Source: Cytophagaceae bacterium (GTDB taxonomy: Bacteria > Bacteroidota > Bacteroidia > Cytophagales > UBA9547). From it: a DNA stretch of 64,000 nt. The first letter of the stretch is position 1. Every line of letters begins with the position of its first letter. The notes below the pieces were generated by a model. It was not told the DNA's origin. It worked only from the letters and a program-made list of their open reading frames with translations, and ran no database searches. Shown one piece after another: positions 1 through 7,717 of this stretch. A program made the translations under genes and the position numbers. The DNA lies in assembly GCA_027488865.1 (NCBI GenBank), contig JAIYAU010000010.1, forward strand, positions 17,346 through 81,345, given 5' to 3'.

Positions 1-1
1 A

Positions 2-157
2 GATGCATGTTTTTATAGATTAGGTGTAAGAAATGAAGCGAAAGGAATAGTGAGTTCGGTACACACACCTACTTTTAATATTGACGAAACATCCTTAGAG
101 GTTGGTTCTGGCCTTATGGCTTGGTTGGCAATTAATGAATTACATTCTAACGTATAG
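2..157 (+). CDS. M20-type amidohydrolase, C-terminal end (partial)
   Basis: The open frame enters from the left edge and ends at TAG 155-157, giving 51 residues. They read FYRLGVRNEAKGI, then HTPTFNIDE and EVGSGLMAWLAINEL. This matches the C-terminus of M20D N-acyl-amino-acid or aminoacylase-like amidohydrolases, where a metal-binding His lies in an LHTP-[EK]FD-like motif near the end. The catalytic domain start and most metal ligands lie outside the window, so substrate cannot be inferred. The family call rests on the conserved tail only. Confidence 0.65.
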   Translation, partial: DACFYRLGVRNEAKGIVSSVHTPTFNIDETSLEVGSGLMAWLAINELHSNV

Positions 158-223
158 GTTTGTTAATCCCAAGTGTTAAAGATTAACTTTCATAGTATAA
201 GAAAAAACTAAATACATAATGTT

Positions 224-841
224 ATGAATATTGCAATAATTGGTACTGGCAACGTAGGTGCTGCACTAGGGAGTGCCCTATCCAATGTAGGTCATAAAGT
301 CGTATTTGGTGTGAGAAATCTAGATTCGCCCAAAACACGTAAAGCTGCTGAAGCAATACCAAATGCAATTTTTGATAAGCTTGATGTTGCCATAGCTTCA
401 GCCGAAACCATTATAATTGCTACACCACCAGAGGCTGTTTTAGATTTAGTTGATTTAATAAAAGAAAACAACTCCAAAATAATTATTGATACAACTAATT
501 CCATTCGAACAAAACCAGAACCTTATCCTACAGCATTTCATGCCCTAAAAGATCTTGCCAAAACAGAACATGTGGTAAAGTGTTTCAATTCCACTGGTTT
601 TGAAAACATGAAAATGCCTGTATATCATAATATTGGAATCGATATGTTCGCAGCAGGTGACAGTAAATTGGCTAAACAGGTAGCTGAGAAGCTTGCTTTA
701 GAAATTGGTTTTGGTGCTTGTTATGATTTTGGTGGGGATGACAAAGTAGAGCTTTTGGAAAAGTTTGCCCTTTCATGGATTAATTTAGCCATTATGCAAG
801 GCCATGGAAGAAATTTAGCATTTAAACTGCTAAAAAGATAA
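224..841 (+). CDS. NADP oxidoreductase, F420-dependent-reductase-like
   Basis: A 205-residue protein that opens directly with a Rossmann dinucleotide-binding motif (GTGNVG, residues 7-12), followed by a basic VRN stretch after beta-2 that suggests NADPH preference. The length and the ATPPEAV and DTTNSI segments fit the NADPH:F420 oxidoreductase/COG2085 family. Bacteria of this phylum generally lack F420, so the physiological acceptor is unknown and 'F420 reductase' is only a family name. It stands alone, 66 bp after the amidohydrolase stop and 134 bp before the porin. The start is the first ATG, immediately before the glycine-rich loop, so no longer start is needed. Confidence 0.75.
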   Translation: MNIAIIGTGNVGAALGSALSNVGHKVVFGVRNLDSPKTRKAAEAIPNAIFDKLDVAIASAETIIIATPPEAVLDLVDLIKENNSKIIIDTTNSIRTKPEPYPTAFHALKDLAKTEHVVKCFNSTGFENMKMPVYHNIGIDMFAAGDSKLAKQVAEKLALEIGFGACYDFGGDDKVELLEKFALSWINLAIMQGHGRNLAFKLLKR

Positions 842-963
842 AACTCTTAAAACTACAAAGAGACATTGCCTTAATTAGTACTCAGGCTAAATACGGAAAA
901 TAACCTTTAAGATAAATTAACCTTATAATTCCGAACACATTAATAAAAAGCGATTAATTTTTA

Positions 964-971
964 TATTTTTG
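964..971 (+). promoter_or_regulatory. Bacteroidota -7 box (TATTTTTG) of the porin gene
   Basis: TATTTTTG fits the TAnnTTTG -7 element of the Bacteroidota housekeeping sigma factor. It ends 4 bases before the GTG start at 976, so transcription from it would give a leaderless or nearly leaderless mRNA. No clear TTG -33 box is visible at the right distance. Confidence 0.45.
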
Positions 972-975
972 TCGT

Positions 976-2925
976 GTGAATAGGATTACACTTTTAATAC
1001 TTGGTTTTTGCGCATTAAATAATCTTCTTTATGCACAAATTCTCAACGACTCGGTCTCTGTGTATGGAATCAAGAGTACAAGCTATTTTTATGAAGAAGA
1101 TTATTCATATTTTGGCAATAAAAAAAGATCTTTAGACTCTTCTATTTCTTCCATCAACCAATACAACCGTCAGTTTATCAATAATGGCCTCTATCAAAAT
1201 CTTGGCGTTTTTGGAACTGCCAGCAAGTCCATTTTGCCGTCCTTCTCACAAACTGTCGGCCTTGAAACTGGAATAAATAGCTATGACATTTATGCACAAA
1301 ATCCAACTAGAATCAAATATTATGATTCACATTCACCCTACACAAATCTAGACTATTTTCAAGGGACAACAGGCGAAAATTATTTAAAAGGCAATGTAAA
1401 TAGGCCGATTAGCAAAAATGCTAATATTGGTTTATCGGTTGGTAGGTTCACTTCTCGTAAAATTATTGGCACCACTGGCAATAAACTCCTCGACCGATTA
1501 GCCGACAATTATGAAGTTATTTTATATGGCGCAGCCAAAACAAAAAATGATCGTTATCGCGTACTGTTTAATCTCTATTCTTTTAAACATTTTGTAAATG
1601 AAAATGGCGGACTAAAAAATGTACTTACTAAGGGTAATCTAAACGGTGACTCGTTGTTAGAATCTTACCCAACGGACAATGTGTTTTGGGAAAATATTGA
1701 AGCACGAACTTTCGACGCTAGAAGAAATGTGCGCATTTATCATGATATAAAGTTTGATTCTTTGGCAAAAATTGGCCTCTTTCATACGTTTGAATGGAAA
1801 GAACGAGAAAACATGTTTTATAATGAGGCCATAAATTTACCCTCTAGTACCGACCCGAACCAACTCCTTACCAATGCTTATTATAGTACCAAAAGAACTG
1901 ATAACCATTATTTTTATCGAGGTGTAGAAAACAAGCTGGGTATTCAAGGTACCAATAAACTTATTGATTATCAGTTTTTCTATAAACACCGAAATTATAA
2001 TTTAAAGCAGTTGTCTGAGCAAGATACCTCCAAAAACTCTAGCTATAAACTTGGCCATCTTAAGGCTGCTGATCAATTTATGGGTGGTCAACTGAGGTTT
2101 AAATGGAATGATAAACTTTACCTTCAAGCAAAGTCAGAAATAATGCTTAATTTTTCAAACAACAGCATTGGCTCAGTTAAAGATTTACAAGTAAAAAATG
2201 CCTACTTATATGAGGTTACTGTTAATCATGTTCTTGGTAAAATCGGTTTTAGAAAAACATCTACACCACCCACTATTATGCAAACCTACATGAATAACAA
2301 CAACTTTAGATGGACCAATAATGTAAAGGACACACTTATAAACACTACAACCTATTTCGGTCAAGTTGCCAAAAATATAACACGACATAGAGTAGCCCTT
2401 TCTATTGATTATAACAAAATTGCTAATTATCGTTATTTTGATTCCAATGCTTTACCATCTACAGCACAAACCGATGTGGAAATAGTTACTATAAATGGTT
2501 TTTATGGAATTAGATTATGGCGCATTTATCTTGACAATCAAGTGATTTATACCAATGTTATGAAAGGAGAAGATTATTATAGAGCACCAAAAATCTATAA
2601 CAACTCAAAATTGTATTATCAAGCTAAACTGTTTGACAAGGTACTACTTTTAAATGTAGGTGTTGAAATGAGGCGATTTTCTGCATACAAAGCTGATGCC
2701 TACATGCCTGTAACACAACAATTTTACCTTCAAAATGCCATAGAAGCACAAGGAAAGCCTATTTTTGATTTCTTTCTAACTGGTAAAATAAAGGAGTGTG
2801 TGCTTTGGTTTAAAATGCAAAACATTTATAGCGAAACTATTGGCAATAAGTATTTTGTTACGCCAAATTATCCTGGCATGAGAACAAGCTTTATTTTTGG
2901 AGTGAATTGGACTCTTTTCAATTAA
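976..2925 (+). CDS. Putative outer-membrane porin (Bacteroidota porin family)
   Basis: A 649-residue protein with a short signal peptide (MNRITLLILGFCALNNLLYA) starting at GTG. The rest is rich in alternating aromatic and polar beta-strands, and the protein ends in an aromatic strand (FIFGVNWTLFN) as beta-barrels recognised by the BAM complex do. Size and composition fit the 'putative porin' family of Bacteroidota (Porin_10 type). There is no TonB box or plug domain, so it is not a TonB-dependent receptor. The GTG start is preferred because the signal peptide begins there and a -7 promoter box lies 4 bases upstream. Function is inferred: passive outer-membrane permeability. Confidence 0.7.
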   Translation: MNRITLLILGFCALNNLLYAQILNDSVSVYGIKSTSYFYEEDYSYFGNKKRSLDSSISSINQYNRQFINNGLYQNLGVFGTASKSILPSFSQTVGLETGINSYDIYAQNPTRIKYYDSHSPYTNLDYFQGTTGENYLKGNVNRPISKNANIGLSVGRFTSRKIIGTTGNKLLDRLADNYEVILYGAAKTKNDRYRVLFNLYSFKHFVNENGGLKNVLTKGNLNGDSLLESYPTDNVFWENIEARTFDARRNVRIYHDIKFDSLAKIGLFHTFEWKERENMFYNEAINLPSSTDPNQLLTNAYYSTKRTDNHYFYRGVENKLGIQGTNKLIDYQFFYKHRNYNLKQLSEQDTSKNSSYKLGHLKAADQFMGGQLRFKWNDKLYLQAKSEIMLNFSNNSIGSVKDLQVKNAYLYEVTVNHVLGKIGFRKTSTPPTIMQTYMNNNNFRWTNNVKDTLINTTTYFGQVAKNITRHRVALSIDYNKIANYRYFDSNALPSTAQTDVEIVTINGFYGIRLWRIYLDNQVIYTNVMKGEDYYRAPKIYNNSKLYYQAKLFDKVLLLNVGVEMRRFSAYKADAYMPVTQQFYLQNAIEAQGKPIFDFFLTGKIKECVLWFKMQNIYSETIGNKYFVTPNYPGMRTSFIFGVNWTLFN

Positions 2926-2938
2926 AAATTTACTTTTG
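2907..2938 (+). promoter_or_regulatory. Promoter TTG-N21-TACTTTTG
   Basis: TTG at 2907-2909 and TACTTTTG at 2931-2938 are separated by 21 bases, a good match to the Bacteroidota consensus. It would start transcription around 2943 and leave a leader of about 55 bases before the gene at 2998. Confidence 0.5.
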
Positions 2939-2997
2939 TGATTGCACTTTTTTTAAATTAATTTAAATTGTATTAACAAAAACTAAACTATTATCCA

Positions 2998-3633
2998 ATG
3001 AGTGAAGAAAATTTAACCACCGAGAATAAATCAAATAAATTTGAATTGGTAATTGCACTTACCATCACCTTCTTTGCGGCGGTTTCTGCTATTAATGGTC
3101 TCTATGGAGGCAAGTTTGGTGACGATGAAATGATTGCACACAACAAAGAAAATCAAATGTCGGTATGGTATCAAGCTAAAAGTACCAAACAAATTTTAGC
3201 CGAAAACCAGCGTGATATGCTTAAAGGTCTTATTACATCTAAAGTAGTTTCCGATGAACACCGCGCTGCCGTTGATTCGCTAGTAATAGGTTTGGACAAT
3301 GAAATAGTTCGTTACAAAAAAGAAAAAAAAGAGATCTTGTTAGGGTCTAATGCCGTAGGTGAAAAAAATTGGGCCCAAGACGTAGATGGAGAATTAGGTA
3401 AGGTGGTTGGTGTTAAGGACTATGAAAAGACTGCAGAAGAACTTGGACTAGCAGGCGATGATTTTGATACTGGTTCATTGTTACTCAATCTTTGTTTGGT
3501 GTTTGGCGCTGTAGCCATTATTTTACAAGAGGACAAAACAAGAAGGGTGTTTTTCTGGACGTTAGTTGCCTTCGGAGCGGCTGGTACAATATTTACAATA
3601 TTGGCATATATCAAGGCTATTTCAATAGTTTAA
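2998..3633 (+). CDS. DUF4337-like membrane protein
   Basis: A 211-residue protein with one N-terminal membrane segment (about residues 17-37), a charged middle region likely to form helices (residues 45-140, including WYQAKSTKQ), and two C-terminal membrane segments (about 160-178 and 185-207). This one-plus-two layout, with WYQAKS just after the first helix, resembles the DUF4337 family, which has no known function. It has its own promoter and no obvious operon partner; the next genes lie on the other strand. Family assignment is from memory of the pattern. Confidence 0.55.
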   Translation: MSEENLTTENKSNKFELVIALTITFFAAVSAINGLYGGKFGDDEMIAHNKENQMSVWYQAKSTKQILAENQRDMLKGLITSKVVSDEHRAAVDSLVIGLDNEIVRYKKEKKEILLGSNAVGEKNWAQDVDGELGKVVGVKDYEKTAEELGLAGDDFDTGSLLLNLCLVFGAVAIILQEDKTRRVFFWTLVAFGAAGTIFTILAYIKAISIV

Positions 3634-3688
3634 GCTGGAAAATAGCAACAGTTATTATTCATTGTATTGGACATTATTCCTACATGAA

Positions 3689-4780
3689 TTATTGATTTAA
3701 AACCTTATTAATTATATCCCAGTACTTGTTTTGGTTGGCTTTTACAGAGTAGTGGTCAACTACTTTAATGCGTGCATTTTGACCAATCTCTTTCCGCAGC
3801 GCGGCATTGTCTATAAGCAATTTAAGCTTTTCCAACCATTGCTCATTTGTGGTTACTAATAAGCCGTCTTTATTATCTTCTATAACTCTAAAATTAGCCC
3901 CTACTGCAGTGGCTATTGTTGGGATTCCCAGTGACATATATTGTAATGCCTTTAGGCCGCTTTTACCCATAACCCATTCATCATCAAGAGGTAAAGGATA
4001 AAGTCCAATATCAATTCTTTGTAGTTGTTCAACCTCTTCGACCTCTTTCCAAGCTCTTGACTCAAGGTTTACTCCATCCATCTCAAAATTAGCGTCTCCA
4101 ATAACCAGTAGTTTAAAGTGATGCGTTTTTTTAAGTTCTATTAATATTGGTTTCAGTAAATTTAAGTATTTGGAAGTGCTGTGGCTACCACTCCAACCCA
4201 ATGTTAAGGTGGTTTTTTGCTCGTAAGTATTTTCTGGTAAATAAACATCGGTATTAATTGTAGATGATATATCCGTTGTGTTTTGATTATAATGTCTAAC
4301 GTATTGATCTAAAAATGGTGTACAAGTAATTACATGATGAGCCCTTTTCATCAAAAAAACAGGTTTTAATCGGCTTTTTAATAAGAAGGTTATTCTATTA
4401 ACCTCACTTTTTGGTTTTAAGAATACCAAATCATCTATATCATAAATAATTCGTTTACTCAACGTACAATAAAGCCATTCAAATAAGGTGCTGCCAAAAG
4501 GAGTTACATTAAGAAAAATATAACTTAGGTCGTATCTTCTTAAGGTAAAAAGCAAGGCTATACGATTATAATATCCCAAAAGGGTGAATAGTATTTTCTG
4601 AACCAAAAAACCTTTTTTGTAAATAATTTTTTGAAAAGATACACTGATAAAAGGTTTAACCACCACCTCCATATTGTTATTTCTCCAATGTTCAAAATAC
4701 TGTTCGTACTTTAGCCTTTGTCCCGGTGCAAATCCTTCTGGATTAGGACAAATAATAAGAATTTTCTTCTTAGTTGACAT
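3689..4780 (-). CDS. Glycosyltransferase, GT4-like
   Basis: A 363-residue GT-B fold protein. The N-terminal half starts KILIICPNPEGFAPGQRLKYEQYF. The C-terminal half carries the nucleotide-sugar region: LGWSGSHSTSKYL (donor-domain start), a Lys in WVMGKSGLKALQYMSLGIPTIAT, and a following VGANFRVIEDNKDGLLV. This matches Glycos_transf_1 (GT4). It probably transfers a sugar to surface polysaccharide or lipid in the cytoplasm; donor and acceptor are unknown. It follows the other glycosyltransferase by 6 bp, so the two are surely cotranscribed. Confidence 0.8.
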   Translation of the reverse strand: MSTKKKILIICPNPEGFAPGQRLKYEQYFEHWRNNNMEVVVKPFISVSFQKIIYKKGFLVQKILFTLLGYYNRIALLFTLRRYDLSYIFLNVTPFGSTLFEWLYCTLSKRIIYDIDDLVFLKPKSEVNRITFLLKSRLKPVFLMKRAHHVITCTPFLDQYVRHYNQNTTDISSTINTDVYLPENTYEQKTTLTLGWSGSHSTSKYLNLLKPILIELKKTHHFKLLVIGDANFEMDGVNLESRAWKEVEEVEQLQRIDIGLYPLPLDDEWVMGKSGLKALQYMSLGIPTIATAVGANFRVIEDNKDGLLVTTNEQWLEKLKLLIDNAALRKEIGQNARIKVVDHYSVKANQNKYWDIINKVLNQ

Positions 4781-4786
4781 GGTTGG

Positions 4787-6022
4787 TTAACCTTGTTTAT
4801 TAATAAATTGATAAACCTGATGATACAATGCTACACCTTTTTCGAGCGAAAAGTATTCAAAAGCTCCATTTACGATATTCAACCTATCTAAGCTGCCCAA
4901 ATCATCCAATTGATTAATACACGAGGCATAGCTTTCAATGTCGAAGGATGGTATTAATAATCCTGAGCGATACTTATTCACAATATAGTCGGAATCGCCT
5001 ACACCACTATTGCAGATAATGGGTATTCCCATACTCATAAGTTCTCCTTGTTTGGTAGGAGAAGAGGCCATTTTAGAATAGCTCGGGCGAATAAAAAAAA
5101 TTGAAAAATCTGCCATGGCTAAAAGTGTAGGGAGTTCTTCACGCTTAGCAACAAATATTCTTAAATCCTGTTCTTTAATGTTTTTAGCAACTGCTTTTGT
5201 TTTTATCAATGAGGGTTCGTCTGGTGTAATAAACACAAACTTGGCATTAGGCCGCGATTTTTTAAGTTCGATAAAAAAATCAAGCATTTCATCTAACATA
5301 TACCAAGTTCCTATAGAACCCAAATACACCAGAATAGGTGAAGCCTCTTCCAATCCTAACCTTTTTTTGTGAGTAGCCACCTCAACAGTGTTGACATTTG
5401 AGGTGGAGAAAAGACTCGTATCAGCACAACACGGAATCACCTTAATTTTTGAGGACAAATCCTTGATGTGAGGATGAAGCCTGAGCATTTCATCTTTAGC
5501 TTTAGTTGTGAGGCTTATTATAGCATCTGAGTATTCTAAGAATTGGATTTCTTTATTTTTAAAAAATTTATAAACACTTTTGTATATGGGTTTATCAAGA
5601 TTCCACAAGTTACCATCTACCCTTTCTTCTGGCCAGAAACCGCGCATATCGAATAGAAAGGAAATTCTCTCCTTCCTTTTAAGCCAAAGACCAACCAATG
5701 ATGAAATGTAACTTCTACAATGAACCACATTAAAACCTAGCTTTCTATGAAGCTTTTTAGCTTTTAACCACATTCGGTATATGTCGTACAATGTAGAAAA
5801 AACTGGAGGGCGTTTAGTATAGCTAATAGGGTGCCAGGTAATATTATGTTGTTGTAATACCGATTCGATATGAGCTTTTCGGTTTACAAAACGGTGTTCT
5901 TTTTCGAAACTAATAAGATGAAATTGATGCCCTAAAGCGGAAAGGCCAACCAAATAAGGAATAACCTGTGACTGACCCAATGGGTCGGTCATGCCATCAT
6001 AAGAAATATAAAGAACCTTCAA
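4787..6022 (-). CDS. Glycosyltransferase, GT4-like
   Basis: A 411-residue GT-B protein beginning MKVLYISYDGMTDPLGQSQV, a typical N-terminal acceptor-domain strand. The donor domain has ILVYLGSIGTWYMLDEMLDF and the GT4 signature SSPTKQGELMSMGIPIICN, where the Glu contacts the nucleotide sugar. An intact HCRSYISSLVG segment is consistent with the GT4 active-site region. It lies 27 bp after the ABC ATPase and 6 bp before the second glycosyltransferase. Whether it belongs to the same transcript as the ABC genes is plausible but unproven. Substrate unknown. Confidence 0.8.
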   Translation of the reverse strand: MKVLYISYDGMTDPLGQSQVIPYLVGLSALGHQFHLISFEKEHRFVNRKAHIESVLQQHNITWHPISYTKRPPVFSTLYDIYRMWLKAKKLHRKLGFNVVHCRSYISSLVGLWLKRKERISFLFDMRGFWPEERVDGNLWNLDKPIYKSVYKFFKNKEIQFLEYSDAIISLTTKAKDEMLRLHPHIKDLSSKIKVIPCCADTSLFSTSNVNTVEVATHKKRLGLEEASPILVYLGSIGTWYMLDEMLDFFIELKKSRPNAKFVFITPDEPSLIKTKAVAKNIKEQDLRIFVAKREELPTLLAMADFSIFFIRPSYSKMASSPTKQGELMSMGIPIICNSGVGDSDYIVNKYRSGLLIPSFDIESYASCINQLDDLGSLDRLNIVNGAFEYFSLEKGVALYHQVYQFINKQG

Positions 6023-6049
6023 GCTTAAACCAAATCAAACCTTAGTATA

Positions 6050-6859
6050 CTATATTTTAAACTTTATTTGTGCAACAAGTTCCTGAAAATGTGCACTTTG
6101 CCTAATGTCCCTATCCCAAGCAAAACCAAGTTGAATAAGATCAATCGTTTCTGTTACTGTTGCTCCCGCTACTCCTTCCTTATTGGCCAAAATATAAGCA
6201 GTGTCAGAGAGTGCAAGTGCGTTTTCAATATCATGGCTCACTATAATAAGTGTATTAAATTCATTAATAGTAGAAACTTGGATCAAAAGATCTATGACCT
6301 TGTCCACCATTAAAATATCCAAACCAGAAAAAGGCTCATCAAGAAGAATAAATTTATTACCCGTTAACACCTGTTGGATAATACTTACCCGCTGACGTTG
6401 GCCACCCGAGAGTTGCATGGGATATTTTTTCAGGTGTTCGCTTAATCCAAATTTGGAGGCATAATCCTCAATAATTGACTTTTCTTGTTCATCAGATACC
6501 TTTTGCCCAGAAAAATCTAGTCCTATTTTCAAGTTTTGGTATATGGTGCGATGGTTAAAAAGTATATAGTTTTGAGGAATGATTCCCACCTCACCTGGCC
6601 TTACCACGTGTTGATCCTCATCGATTGTAACAGTGCCAGAGGTAGGTTTTATCAACCCAGCAAGAATTTTAAAAAGTTGTGTTTTGCCCACACCACTCCT
6701 TCCAATAAGAGAGACAACTTGCCCCTGAGACATGTTGGGCCGTTGAATATTGTGAATTTCAAAGTTCACATCACTTAAAATTTGTTTATCTCCGTATTTT
6801 AAACAAATGTTATCTGCCTTAAGTAAAAGCGCATCTTTAGTATAAACATGTTGAGCCAT
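6050..6859 (-). CDS. ABC transporter ATP-binding protein (nitrate/sulfonate/taurine type)
   Basis: The ATPase has Walker A GRSGVGKT, the signature LSGGQRQRVSIIQQ, Walker B FILLDEPFSGLD and a switch His in VSHD. It is 269 residues from the start chosen here. A longer frame reaches 6898, but the ATG at 6859 forms a TAATG junction with the permease stop and gives a normal N-terminus, so it is preferred. Together with the SsuC/TauC-like permease upstream it makes an importer core. The usual soluble binding protein is replaced by the OmpA-fused protein two genes upstream. Substrate unknown. Confidence 0.8.
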   Translation of the reverse strand: MAQHVYTKDALLLKADNICLKYGDKQILSDVNFEIHNIQRPNMSQGQVVSLIGRSGVGKTQLFKILAGLIKPTSGTVTIDEDQHVVRPGEVGIIPQNYILFNHRTIYQNLKIGLDFSGQKVSDEQEKSIIEDYASKFGLSEHLKKYPMQLSGGQRQRVSIIQQVLTGNKFILLDEPFSGLDILMVDKVIDLLIQVSTINEFNTLIIVSHDIENALALSDTAYILANKEGVAGATVTETIDLIQLGFAWDRDIRQSAHFQELVAQIKFKI

Positions 6860-7647
6860 TATTTCCTTAGTTGAAGTTTTGTGTAAGGGAATAACCAAAA
6901 ACGCAATTGACCAAGAACATAATCAAATAAGATACCTATTAGAAAAATGATAACTAAAATCGCAAAAACCGTGCTCAAATCTAGGTATTTGTTTGATTTA
7001 ATCAACATAGTACCAAGACCGCCTTCAGACATGCTATATCCTTCCACCATAGTAATCATCATCCAGGAAATGGCAAAATTTTGGCGCATCACTTCAATTA
7101 CTTGATCTAACCTTCCCACAATCACAACCTCCCACAAGGTTTGCCAATTATTCATTCGTAGGGTTTTACATAATTCATATTCTTGCACATTAATTGTGTC
7201 AATAATTGACATTAAAGAGGTGACAAAAAATGGTACAATACCAAAAAGGAGCAAACTTATTCTAAGTTGGCTACCATCTTGTGTAAGTAACGTGAAGAGA
7301 AAAATTAATCCTGTAAGCGTTAAATACCTACATTTAATTACAAATTTAGCGATAGGATTAAAAATAGGTATCAACGAAAGGTAGGAAACTAATACAGCAA
7401 CCACCAAAGATATTCCCATTCCTTTAAAAGACAGGCCTATGCTTTTAAAAAACTCATCGTAAAAACTTGCCTCTGTTACCAACTTAATTATGGCATCCAA
7501 TACTCTTAATGGCGAAGGAATGAGCCCGTTGCCTGTTAAATGCCAAGCCAATAATGCTATTGCTGATTCAGCAATAACGAGTATAATTAGCGTTTGTTTG
7601 CTAATACTACTCAATGGCAAAACAGAATTTTTTAGGGTTTCTTTCAT
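6859..7647 (-). CDS. ABC transporter permease (SsuC/TauC/NrtB type)
   Basis: A polytopic membrane protein with about six helices and the EAA cytoplasmic loop (ELCKTLRMNNWQTLWEVVIVG), followed by SWMMITMVEGYSMSEGGLGTMLI, typical of sulfonate/nitrate/taurine permeases. An in-frame start at 7683 also exists, but it lies inside the 12-bp hairpin at 7674-7708. The internal Met at 7647 (MKETLKNS) is therefore more likely, giving 262 residues. The stop overlaps the ATPase start by one base (TAATG), so translation is coupled. The permease would work with the OmpA-fused binding protein; no separate soluble binding protein is present. Confidence 0.75.
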   Translation of the reverse strand: MKETLKNSVLPLSSISKQTLIILVIAESAIALLAWHLTGNGLIPSPLRVLDAIIKLVTEASFYDEFFKSIGLSFKGMGISLVVAVLVSYLSLIPIFNPIAKFVIKCRYLTLTGLIFLFTLLTQDGSQLRISLLLFGIVPFFVTSLMSIIDTINVQEYELCKTLRMNNWQTLWEVVIVGRLDQVIEVMRQNFAISWMMITMVEGYSMSEGGLGTMLIKSNKYLDLSTVFAILVIIFLIGILFDYVLGQLRFWLFPYTKLQLRK

Positions 7648-7673
7648 TTGCTTTTGTATTAGCTTATTGAAAA

Positions 7674-7708
7674 ATAACTCCAAGAAAACAAGGTTATCTT
7701 GGAGTTAT
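7674..7708 (-). terminator. 12-bp hairpin between binding-protein and permease genes
   Basis: Arms 7674-7685 and 7697-7708 are perfect complements (ATAACTCCAAGA) around an 11-base loop. On the minus strand the stem is followed by ATTTTTC, as in an intrinsic terminator. It sits between the stop at 7718 and the permease start. It would cut transcription after the binding-protein gene so that permease and ATPase are made in smaller amounts, or it could protect the 3' end of the upstream mRNA. Confidence 0.7.
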
Positions 7709-7717
7709 ATTAAATCA

